Source: Melanocharis versteri (Eukaryota > Chordata > Aves > Passeriformes > Melanocharitidae). From it: 64,000 nucleotides of DNA. Below the pieces are notes generated by a model. The model searched no databases. It saw only the letters and a list, made by a program, of their open reading frames with translations, and had not been told where the DNA came from. The DNA lies in the NCBI GenBank assembly GCA_013397845.1, contig VZTG01008547.1:548008-612007 (forward strand), written 5' to 3'. The translations under genes were made by a program, and so were the position numbers. Below are positions 43,731-55,425 of this stretch, piece by piece; within the stretch, counting starts at the first letter, position 1, and every line of letters begins with the position of its first letter.

Positions 43731-46700
43731 GCCAGCAAACTTAAATGAAAGATTCACCTTTCCAGAGAACATAGGAAAAAGCAAACCCTCCAGCAGGGCT
43801 GCAGCAAGATAAAAGAGAAGAAAACTCTCTCTGGCAGCCAATCCTATGACTTTTGTTTTCAGGCTGAGGCTAAGACAGAACTAGTGGTTCATTCAGTCCC
43901 TAGTGATACTAAAACCTACCCTGCACTCTGCTACTATTGGAAGTCTCTGAGTATTTCATATCATGGTACAATGGGGTGGGCCACAGGAAAAGCAGAGTGT
44001 CCATGAACTTTTGGTCCTTGCTCACAGTGCGCTGCTGGCAAGGACACAGATGCACATCCCAGCCTTGTTATCTGTGCCTGGATGTACTCTGAAAGGCTCC
44101 ACACAACAGGTCATGGGATGTGGTCAGGAAGGAATGCAGATAACAACAGTACCCTTTCAGCTCTGGGCCCTGAAAGGTGGCATTCAGTGCCTGCCTGACA
44201 CTCCTCCAGCTCCTGGCCATAGCCCCTGGCTATGCAGCTGCTCCACAGGCCAAATGCTGCCCATCTTCACAGGCCCGGGAGCTGCTGGGCGTTTATACCT
44301 TGCTTCAGGGGCACAAGGGCAGGACAGCAGTGTCCAGGTGATACAGGAAGGTCTACCAGGACCACTACATTACTCTCTGTATAAGAAGATGCAAATACAA
44401 GAGCAAATGCCCTTTCATGCATGAGCACGTACGTCAAAAGAAGCACAAGACAGTACTTATTTCACAAGGGGAGCTTCATGTCTAAAAGTCATCCCTTATC
44501 CTTAGGATTAATCATAACTCAGCTGAGGCAATTACAAAGATAAACCTTTATCTGTGTGGATCTCTCATTTACATAGAGGAACAAATCCTGAATGGCTTCA
44601 AATTCTGGATCTCACTGCACCTATGCCAGTCTCCACATCCATTCCAGAGTAACCACATACACCCCCTCTCCACTTTCCCACTCTGCACCAGTCTGGAATG
44701 GGGCAAGATAAATAATTACTCCCGGACTCTTACACTGGTGTCCATGCAGAGGCAAATCTTGGTCTTAAATGGGGTTATGGAGCCATTATTTCTGTGTGTG
44801 AGGCAGAGAGAGAATAAGGTTTCTGGCAGAAGTGAAACTAATTTGCTTAAACTGGGAAGTTTTCTGAATTTTTCATAAAAGGAGTTACTTGACTGGTAAG
44901 TTTTTTCAGTAAAGTTTAATAGTGGTTAACAAGGCTTTTCCTTCCCTTCAAAGTTACATATTCCTCTACCATTTTTTTCCAAATATGTGTATAATTAATA
45001 GCAATACAATATGACAATTAATGATACACACCTATTTTATATATGATTCTGCTAGAAAAGTAATTACATCATTACATATTACTTAACATGTCCCAATCTG
45101 TTTTACAAAATCCATTGTCTCAGTTTTGTTGAGCAGACTCTACCTCAGCATTTGCCAAACTGGTGAGAAGAATTTTCTTTCCAGATTCTTTAAAGCAGAG
45201 GTGGCTCCCATAAGCTTACCGATAAGAACGTCTCACCATAACTCCTTGTCTCCACGTTGGACTTGGACAGAGGAGAGGTATATTTCACAAGACACTCACT
45301 TTCATCTCACTTGATGATTTTTTTTTTCTGACCTTTACTTTCCACTGATGTAACTCCATCAGACCAAAAAGCAACACTGAAAGGAAAAAAGCTCTGCAAC
45401 ATCACCAGACCTCCAGGGACCTTGGCCAACTTTGCATTTCTGAGCTGCACACACACGTTCATCTCTGAAGGGTGGATCTGATCACACAGGGTGTTGAGGA
45501 CTGCTCAATGCCGGCAATGCATTGTCCATCTCAGTGGCAGGAAAACATCATCTGACTTCATGACATGGGTAGCTCACCAGATGAAAGACCTCTGTCATGC
45601 CAAAATCACACCCCTACACAGTATAGCCCCCTCTCAGAGCAGACCGTCATTCCCAAGTTGGCTTTTCAGGCTAGCGGATGCCTAAGCCAGAGCAGATACT
45701 TTGCAACCCCTCCCAACCCAGCAGTACCATGGTTATGATGTTATTAGGAACGCACGTCTTCATCAGGCAACAGACAAGGTACTGAAAACTCATGAAATGA
45801 CTGCAAGACCAGCCATGTCGGTAAATGAGTGCTCAGTAGTTTCAATTCACCTCTTTCCCAAATGCAGCAGAAGTAAATCCAGGCTCTGACGGATAGAGGG
45901 GGCACTGACTACTCCTGCAAATGCTACTGTCTCAGGGTTGTTTTGAGACTATAAAATAACCTGAACCTCCCAGAAGTGCCACAGAACAGTTGTTTTACCA
46001 TCTCCTGTGAGGCCTTAGCAGCAACTGTTACCACCCCATAAGAGATGAGATGGTGATACTGCCTGGCAAGAATGAAGCCTTGGCTGTGTCAAAGAGTTGT
46101 GTGTAGAGATAATTTTCATCAATGCAGCCTATGTGATGAAACAGCTTTTCTGTACAATACAGGAACTTCGATCTCCTGATCCATGGTCCTGTGCCTTAAC
46201 CACACAGGAAGCTTGAAAATCTCCCACGGGCTTGTCCTCCCCTATACATGGGTATTTTATCCACACTGCAAACTGCCTGAGACCAAGCAAGACCATCTTG
46301 GAAACAACTATCAAGCTGGTACTGACATCTTGCAGCACACAGACAGTATTTTTTTGTGCAAACCAGACTGAGAGGCAAAACCAGGACTGAAGCCAAAAGT
46401 GTTTTCACCGCAGTTTGTCCTCTCTTCTTACATCTTATTAAATCTTTTAGTAACTCTCCCTCTGCACGACCGCACTCTCTATCCTGTGTGTACGTGTGCC
46501 ACAAGGACGGAGTGCCAGCCACCTCTGAGATCCGTGTGGGTGTGTGCGAAAGGTGGTGGCACAAGTGGAGCCCTGGCCTCAGCTGCTGGAACAGTTGAAG
46601 GTCTTTAACTCCTTTGTTCCAAAATGAAAAATTCCAAAGGTTGCCAGGCAGTGCCCTGCGTGGGTAACTCTGGTCACAAGTACCACAGACTGGAGCCTGG

Positions 46701-48779
46701 TCAGTGTCTGTCAGGAAGCAGTAGCCCCCAGGACCACAGGAAGGAAGGTGCCTGATTTGTACTTCAAAGTTCGTTTCTTTCCTGGTTTTATCCAGCCAGT
46801 TTTCCCCCAGGAATCCCTGTCCCCTGCAGGAGCATGGAGGAAGAGCAACTCACTCAAGGCAGCCCAAATCTCACTACATATATCCACACAGGTATTTCAT
46901 GCCTTTTATTTCCTCTTCCTGCTACGCACAGCACTTCATAACCCACTGACTTCTGCATTGCTCAGGTCAGACAGCCCTTCTCCTATCAACCTAATTTTGG
47001 ACATGAACACTGTTCACCAGGATGTTTCTAGGTCAATGTGATAAAACTGATGAAAAACGTGAGAAGCAGCGGAACCACGAAGGACATATGCAGGAGTCTT
47101 GCTCAGAAAGTCTTTTCAGTTTAGGAGAAACCTTCACATTTTGCCTGAAGCTTTACCTGTAAAATTTTGATGTTACACTTTCTTGCCTTTTTCCTCCTAT
47201 GCATTGCTGCCCAACAGCATAACAAAGCTCAGCTGACCACCAAACCACATTGGCACTTTTTGCCCCCACACACTGATGAAGTTTTCACAGGGAAATAAGG
47301 TTTATACTCCTAGCTTAGACTTTACTTTCTAGAAGTGATGTACCCCATCCTTATTATAGCTTATTGGCAGAAACAAGTACATGCAAGTGCCCATTAAGAA
47401 TTAAGTTTCTTTTTACTTAACACTGACCATTTACAAAAGAGAATCCTAGAGTATTTTACATTATATCCATGTCCTCCAAACAAATTTCTCAAAATGCTTC
47501 TGCTGAAAACTTTCTCAGGTATGATGCTAGTGCACCACATGCGAACTCAGTGGAGAGAGCTGATCAAAGATGAACAGAGTCAGGAAACAACCAAGACAAT
47601 TCTACTCTGTCTTTTTGAGAAATCTTTGCACAATCGTAGTCACTGACCATCAGATGACTAAATGCAAAGCTGAAGAATGGTGCCTTGCAGATATACCATC
47701 GGCATTCACATTTGAGACGGATACTCAAACCAGCAGAATCTTTTCCAAGTATCAGGAGCATCAGTTCACAAATAGTTTCTGTGTCACATTCACAATTGTG
47801 TTGCTTTGCTGCAATTTTCACTTAAGACAAGGACATGACACCACGAGAAAATATTTTTTCCACCAATTCCATACCTTTCAAATCCAGTTGAGTAAAAGAA
47901 CTGTGTTGGCATGTTTTAGTTAACAGCACAGTTGTTAATAATAAGGTTTGTTGGAAGATTAGCCTTGAAAGGCAACATCTGCAGGAAACTCTACATCTAT
48001 ACATTTTCTTTGAACTAAAAAGGGAAAATGTTTTATCAATGAGATCTTTGGAATCCACTGCTTCTGCTTTTTCTAGAAGAGTACTGCATGATTTAGTTTT
48101 GCACACATGCTGATTAAGGTGCTTGTAGGACAGGCAAGTATATACTGGCCTGAAGACCTCTTTCACTAACACGTTAAGGAACACACATTATGATTATAAA
48201 CGGGTCATGCCCCCTGAACTCCCTGATGCGACTCAATGACCTTCTGTCTTTATTCAAAGGTTGTTTAGCAGCCTTTAAGTATGGTTTTGGAAGGTTGACT
48301 CCTTTTCCTTCTCAGACTAGGAATTTGCACCTGAAAGCCTGTTAAGAGCAAACCCCATTTTTTGACAGCTTGAAACTTTTTTTTTTTTAAAGAACAATAA
48401 CTGCCTACTCAGAAATTCTACAGCCTGTTAGGAATGGTGGTATCCACCTGTCTAGAAAAGCAAAGGAATCTCTGGCAGCAGGCTGGGCAGCCTGGTGAAG
48501 GACTGGGGTGGTACAGTCCAAAGTGGCAACACTCCCACCATCACAACCCACGGGGGAATAAGCCAGGTGTCTAAGTTGAAGGTCACCATCTGTGAACTCA
48601 GTGTCTATTCTCCACATTTTGGGAGTGGAGGCTTATTTAATACAGCTGATACAGTCTGTAAAAATTTTAATCTCATCCTGCAGTGGACAGCTGGCCGTGG
48701 TCAGGGTGCCCCTTAGACGGCTGACTGCACTGATCCTTCATCTCCAGGGACTACAACAGGGAGTTTAGACCCGTGACTT
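43731..48779. other. Intergenic sequence, no gene recognised
   Basis: Several open frames of 60-150 codons occur, the largest at 43963-44424, but none has a recognisable domain, a splice context or coding-like composition. No structured RNA or repeat family was recognised. Confidence 0.5.
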
Positions 48780-48839
48780 TTGTGTAGCCGTGCAAAGTTT
48801 GCCACAAGGCACCCCTCCCTACCGCAGGCTGGGATAATT

Positions 48840-49080
48840 CTGTTTGAGGTGCCTGTGTCGCTATTCGCAGCGCAGCACGGCAGGGCAGCTGCCAGCCCAG
48901 CCGGGTGTCACACAGCGGGGGCGGCACGGGGGGACGGGTGGCACGGGACGGGACGGGACGGTGGCTGGACGAGCCGCCCCTTCCTGCGGGGGAGGCACCG
49001 CCGCTGGGCTTCCCTCCGCCCCCGCCCCGGCTCGGCCGCTTGGAAAGTGCCTCAGGAATGCGAAAGCCCCTCTGTGTTGG
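48840..49080. promoter_or_regulatory. Small CpG island, candidate promoter (possibly OCA2)
   Basis: In an otherwise AT-rich region, this stretch is very GC-rich with many CpGs. It has GC boxes on both strands (GGGGGCGG near 48917-48924; CCCCCGCCCCGG near 49018-49030). It lies about 8.9 kb past the HERC2 stop. In human, OCA2 starts some 10 kb past the HERC2 end on the same strand, so an OCA2 promoter or untranslated first exon is plausible. No start codon, spliced exon or OCA2 protein match is visible, so the gene assignment is inference. Confidence 0.55.
48917..48961 (+). other. G-quadruplex-prone G-tract cluster
   Basis: Six runs of three or more G (48917-48921, 48928-48933, 48936-48938, 48945-48947, 48950-48952, 48955-48957) lie within 41 bases. 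The right side is a short GGGAC tandem repeat. It sits inside the CpG island. Confidence 0.7.
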
Positions 49081-49095
49081 TCTGAGCTCTGTAGT

Positions 49096-49124
49096 TTCAC
49101 GTAACAGCCATCCTGTTACGTGAA
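49096..49124. promoter_or_regulatory. Perfect 12-bp inverted repeat next to the CpG island
   Basis: TTCACGTAACAG, spacer CCATC, then CTGTTACGTGAA. The two arms are exact reverse complements over 12 bases. Each arm contains an ACGTAA/TTACGT core like those bound by bZIP factors. It could be a dimeric binding site or a hairpin. The function is unknown. Confidence 0.6.
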
Positions 49125-49199
49125 CCTACTCCCAGCTGAGAAATGAGTTCTTCCTTCACCTCTAGCAGGGACTTAGTTAGAATGCACGGGCTGTAATCT

Positions 49200-49213
49200 T
49201 ATCTATCTGTCTG

Positions 49214-49264
<51 letters not shown>
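49200..49264 (+). repeat. (CTAT)n microsatellite
   Basis: About sixteen tetranucleotide units. The first few are interrupted by CTGT; the run from 49215 to 49264 is uninterrupted for about 12 units. It is probably polymorphic. Confidence 0.95.
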
Positions 49265-52200
49265 CAACTTCAAACCCAGAATTTTCTCCATAAAAGCCTT
49301 GACACGGGTCTGGAACCCCCATTTTTTGCTCTGAAAAGGCAGACAACCAGAACCGACCCTGGTTTGCCACACAGCTCTGGTTAGTTCTGTGGAAACCAAG
49401 ACGTTTAAGAACTTGGTATTACAGAAGGGATCCGTTTGAGTCCAGACCCCAGTTAGCTCCTGTTTCACTCTACAGACTTAAAATCCTAAATTAAAGGAGC
49501 AAGATCACCGCTTTCTCTTGGCAGTCTTTTCTAGATGTGATTTTATAATTAACTAGTATTTTTTGCATGTTTTTGTTCCCATTGCAGATTCTTCTGCAAG
49601 TGCAAGGCATGATGTTGCTTCCACTTGGGACATCAGCAGCAAGCACCACTTTGTCTAGTACAAATATATAATGCTTCTTTGGTTTTTTTCCTTACACTTA
49701 CTAATAGAATTAAGGAAGAAAAAAACTTTTCCCTAGCAATATAAGGACATCTAACAACATTGTGTCCCCAGCTTTCACAAGTCCAGTGTATTCCTGGAAT
49801 GAATGAGAATATCACAAATGTTTACTACGGGTGTAGTAAAGGCCACAGCATTCCACATGCCAATAACCTGCCACTAAATTGGAGTGTTTCTGCCAGCTCC
49901 ATTGTGTGTGGCATCCTCTAACTAATTCTCTGGATTTCTGCCTGGCCTTCCACTGTTATCGTGGCTAACCCAGTGATGTAGCACAAGTCTTAATGGAAAT
50001 GCAGGTTAAATGGGGTGATGGCTGTTTGGTGAACTCTCACAGTAAACAGAACAGTGTGTATCCCTTTGATGAGTGCCCCCTGGAAATCCTACAATTACTA
50101 TACAAATCAGTGATGTTTTACTTGCTCCTTACTGTGCTCTCTTCTGCATTTTACATGATCTGTAAAGAGACACACTTCACCTTTTTCAATGTTTTTACAG
50201 CATCTCCAGCTCTAGGGTCCTCATCCATGGCTGAAGCACCCAAGCAATAGAAACACAAATGAATTGTTATAAAGTTGAAGGTGAAGCATTTATCTTAATA
50301 AAGGGATTTTTTTTTGTATCAGAATAATCTTTGAAAGAAGAACTGGTTTTACTTGTCTGCATAAAATTGGATGGGAGATAAATTAATGTTTTCATGGATG
50401 TTATATTTTCTGTGATAAAAAAGAAAAAGGTCTTTCTTGCGCAGGCAGATCTATTGCCACACTACTGCAGTAGGGGGTAGTTGAACTGTGATAATGGGGA
50501 TAGGTATAAATAGATTTGCCTTCACAAAACATGAACGGGTACTTCTTGAGTTACAGGAGTGTAAATAAATTCCTGTATCTTCAGCTATTGTCACTTTGGT
50601 GTTTGTAGACAATCAGAATAAACTGGAACCATACAATAAAAGAGCATCTGTTGCATGTACTCTACAGCCTACGGGAAAAAAATAAAACCCAGAAGGGGAA
50701 AAAAGCTTTGAAAAACACACTTTTGGATGATTAACTACCTCCAGCACAAATGGAACCACGGTCCACCTTATCTCATTCTCTCACCAGACTCCTGTAGTAA
50801 GTGGCTCTCCCCAGAAGCAAGGGAGACAGGTCATGGATATGTATCCATGATGCTCATCAAATGAGAACATTGGAGATAACTATCGATGACCTTATAGCTA
50901 ATCTTGTGGGAGCTAGAAATGTTCATCTCATATTTAAATATTAGAAGGTCAAAAATGGTTACTCATCTTTCAGTAACAATTGCTTCTTTAGGAAGGCTCA
51001 GCTAGCAGAAACCATCATTGCTATTTAATAACATGCAGTTCTTCAAGGCAAAATGTCAATAGCATCATTCTTTTTGTGAAGAATAAATGTTGCATTATTT
51101 TTCTTTGCACTGTTCTGCTTGTAGCCATAAAATTAATGTAGCATCTGTTTCTCCAGTTGGCATATACTGTATGTAGAGTGTAGATTATATTATCTTTTAT
51201 CAGCTTTTGTCTGATACAGACAAAAAGATTTTGCTTGATGGAGTGCTTAATTATCATCCCACTGAGTACTGCAGTGACATTTGTAAACCTTTGAAATTCC
51301 AGTATAAAGAACAAGAAAGTGTTTGTGAGGATAATCTTGTTAGTAATTTCTGATGTCTGAAAAAGTGAATTCCCTCCCTTAAATCTCACCCCACCACCCC
51401 ACCCCTCTCCAATATGCCCAGTTTTTCCTAGTGAGAATTGCTAAATCTGTTCTTTTTTAACTTCTGTGGCAGTCTAACAATGGTACTTCTGCTCCGTTCT
51501 CCTTCTGCTTCCTGCCTAAAGTGTCTAAGTGTCTGCTCAGTGAAGCTAATCATGATTTGTGTGCTCTTTCTCTCTTTGCCACTTATTCCGGCCATCTCAG
51601 GCTTTGGAAGAGCTGTATTTGGGCAGGGAGTAACGGGTGCTGGGAGAAAGTCGAGTGCTAGTTCCTCACTGAAATCACATGATGGCAGATCTGGGAATTC
51701 CTGCTTCATTTATGAGTGTGCAGAGAATGCAATGTCACTCTCTCCCCATCCAGAGATGCTTACTACAAAGAACTGAGCTGGATTCCACAGCGACAAAGTA
51801 ATTTACCCAAATAAACTCTCTCTTCAGAAAGCAAGGGGCATCTCTCGGCTCCCTCAGCTGAACCAAGCCTTTTATTTTTGACATCTGTGCATTTTTTTTT
51901 TTAATTTTTTAGGTTTTTCTTTCCAACCAAAAGAACCTCTTCAAGAATTCTTCGAAAGAGCAGGTAAAATGCAATTTTTCTACAAGAAATGTTTCTTAGA
52001 ATAGTTTAATGCAGTTCTGTTATTTTGTGATGATAACTTTTAATATGTGGAATAAAATATTTCATATTAAAAATTGGTTAAAGTTTGCAATTAGTGAAAG
52101 GTCTCTGGACAGCATTTATGTGTACCTGAGTGTTCAGCATTTTAAAACATCATTGAGACACATGGAGTATATGTTAATATTCAATTTTTTTTTTAAGTTG

Positions 52201-55200
52201 TGTTCCTATTTACCTTTACATTTTCTCAAAAATTAACCTTTCCTAAGATATTTATATTTAAAAGTTTGTTTAAACTTATTTTAGATTGTAGATTCTTTAA
52301 GGACTCAAACTTCTTGCTATTGTTAATGTATATTATTGTTGCCCTTCCTACTCAATTTATGTGTAAGGGAAAAAATTCAGGCTTACTTTTTGGACTAGAT
52401 GTTCTGTAAAACATGAAGCTCATGTTTAGAAAGTTCATTTAAATCTGTGTTTGGAGATGACACATTGATGTGGAGTGAATACATCTCTCAGGTAAAATGA
52501 TTTAATAAAAATTGAATTACTTTTCTGAAGCATTCCTTTTCATGGATTTTACTCATGTTGGCTGTATTTGTAACAAGCTGTTGTGATTTTTCCAGTCACC
52601 TTGCTGGAGTAGTTTGCCAGCAAGGGAGCAGTCTGCAGACCAACAATGGGCTGTTCTGTTCTGCTTAGCCCTGCTTTTGCTGAAAGAGGAAGAGGGCAAA
52701 ACTTCCCCACTTCCCAACAGCTTGAGGTTTTACAAATTAGCTGTGGATAGTTGATTTTCAATGAAACTTAAGGTGAGAAGTCAGGGGATCAGTCACTTAA
52801 ATGCAGTTATAAACTTTTTAATGGGGAATGTTTATATGTATATATTTTTGAAAATAAAATCTGTAACTCCTATGAAAGAGACGTTGAAGAGCTGCAACTT
52901 TTGAGAGTTGTTCAGCTAACATGTAGGAAAGTTTCTGTATTTCTTAACACAGTCATAGATGCAACACAGACACTTATTTGCTTTCTGAACTCTCACAAAA
53001 ATAGTTGGTCTTCTCACATGCTGCCATCAGAATTCCTAGTATTTCCATGAGGGCAAGTGCCATAAGCTGCCAAAAGCTCAGCTTTCAGTGCAGAATTTGG
53101 TCTAAGGGTGGGAGGCTGGTTTGGACCTCATCAGTTCTCCCTTGAAGCTCCCTTATGTTGTCTTTTGTGTTAAACAGGACGCCATGAGTTAGTCAGAAAC
53201 ATCACTGGAACAAAGAAGAGAAACCACGAAACCACAGATGGCAGAATTGCTGAAATTTAGAGCTTAACAGATCCTAGTGAGTATGATCAAGAAAAATTAT
53301 TTGTGTTATGGGCTTTTCCTAGGCTAAATCTAAGATGAGAAATGATTCCTCACTGCAGACATTTTGGATGCTCCCTGAGTAGAAACAAGAAAAATTCAGG
53401 CTTGTCACCTGATGTCAAGGGAGGAAAAGGAGAGTATTAGTCTAAGGGATTTGTATATGATTTTTCCTTCAGAAGGTGTGTTAAATAAAGCTGTATATAT
53501 ATAAAAATATATATGTATACTAGGAGAACTGAAAAATTTAAACTTTTGCCCTCTTTTTCACTGGTAGAGAAATTAAGTACAAAAGGGATAAAATGTATCA
53601 CAGAAGAAGAGCCTTGTTAGACTGGGACAATGCAGCAATTATTTCTATAATGTTTCTCAATAACAATAGCTGCAAAAATACGGAGAAAAAAAATCCCACA
53701 GTTGTGGATTGGTTTTTTTTTCCTTTTTTTTTCATTCTGTGACTGAGTGCTTTTGCCAGATCACATTTTCCCCTGTGGATTAACTTTGAACTGCCAATTA
53801 AAAGTTATTGCTAAATCCTGTTACAGCAGAAAGCCTTCAGGCTCATACTGTTAAGATTTGGCCATTGCTCTTTCACATAACAGATTAAACTGCTGGGATT
53901 TTGGTAAATTACTTTTGTACAATTTGTAGAATAGCCACATAGCCAATATATTTTTTAGGGAAAAGGTAGGAACTGTATTCATTTCTGCTTATTTCATTCA
54001 ATTAAAAACAAAGGGGGAAAATTGGAATTGAGACAAGAGCAAATATTATTCTTAACACATTGTGCTAATAGTGCAATAAAATTTACCTATTGATACAGTG
54101 ATGACCTGGTTTCTGCTGCAAGAACTTTACAAAACCCTGTCAGCCTGTCCTACTTAGAAAACAAAATTGCTGAAATCTGTGTGGTAAAGGTTAGATGACC
54201 TTTCCTACAATTTTTGGGCAAAGGAGACAGAATACAGCAATAACCCTGCTGTTTCTGACAGGCACATGGTGTGTCATTGCTCTGAGCAGGGACAAATTGA
54301 ACATTATCTCAGAAGCCTCAGAAAGCTTTGTGGTAATGGTTGGCAGATGTTTGATTTTTTTGATGTGGTCGCTGTAGGATCATCAGTTGCTTTAAAATCT
54401 GTGTGTCCAGCTAGGAACAGATCAAACAGGAAAGAGGAGTGAACCCACTGATATTTTAATTTACCTGAGAGAAGAAAAAACATTCTGCATCCATTAAAGA
54501 AGCTGCATAATTGTTGCCAAAACCATCCATTCAGTCTAAGATATGTCGACCATAACATTGTATTCAGCCATAAATCAACATTTGGGTTTTCATGTTTTCC
54601 ATGCTTTAGCCCTGATCCTGTGAACTTGTTGAAAAGATTGAATGTCTTGATCTCTGCAGAAATATGACTGCACCCATCATTCTCCTCTCAAAAAGAGCAA
54701 AAAAAGGGGTGTCATTTTCAATGAATAAAGATAGCCTGGAATAAAATAAAAGTTGTGTTCCTGTTCAGCAAATGAATGGATGTTTCTATGCAGGGTACAG
54801 TATCTTCTGGTAGATGAATGACGTTGTCTTGCACACATCAGCTTGTTTTGAAGCCATCTTCATGACACCAGTCAAAAGAAGTTGTAGGCTGGCAAAAATC
54901 CTTCTGCAGAATTCAATGGGTTTATGTATGCGGTCTGTGGTATTTCAGAAGCCTGTAGAAAAGAGTAAAACAAGTACTGAAAAGGAGTCCTTGATAATTG
55001 GTAGCAACAGCTGCAGGGAGGGTTTCTGGGGCTTTGGACTTCTCTGTCAGAGAAGATGGCTTTTAAACTGGAGCATCTGAAAGTGCAAAAGGTCCGGGGG
55101 CTATTGAAGGTTTTCATTAGGTACATGACACAGGACAAAGGAGGGCATGGAGACATCTGTCCTCGACAGGATTTTTAGTATGCTTGCCACTCCCTAGCCA

Positions 55201-55256
55201 TCTCCACCACGCCTCTCCCCCTCCATCCCTTGACAGCAGATGCCCTTATCTTCTTT

Positions 55257-55425
55257 CATGGTGATACGTCACTTCAGAGGCTTGCAGCGTCAGTTGGCTC
55301 AACGCTGTAGAGGTCTCATTTGATGCTCATTGCCTTTGCTAATTTGCATAAACACTTGCAAATTTTTACTCTTTTGGGAGGGGTAATTACTGTTGCATTT
55401 GTTTGATCTATAGCACTGCCAGCAC
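55257..55425. promoter_or_regulatory. Possible conserved enhancer-like block
   Basis: This stretch groups a CRE-like TACGTCAC (55265-55272), a perfect POU octamer ATTTGCAT (55342-55349), a homeodomain TAATTA (55384-55389) and a following TTTGATCTA. It has mixed complexity with no repeats, unlike its T-rich surroundings. The evidence is motif content only. Confidence 0.3.

Noticed and set aside
43963..44424. 153-codon open frame on the + strand
   Set aside because: There is no recognisable domain and no conserved start context. A single open frame of this length is expected by chance in GC-richer intergenic DNA.
48780..49123. Overlapping open frames on both strands through the CpG island
   Set aside because: Arg/Gly/Pro-rich translations in several frames at once reflect GC-rich sequence lacking stop codons, not coding.
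51925..51963. Exon-like segment with a T-rich acceptor ending near 51911 and a GTAAAA donor at 51964
   Set aside because: The splice sites look fair, but the short peptide (FSFQPKEPLQEFFERA) matches nothing I know and no partner exons are visible.
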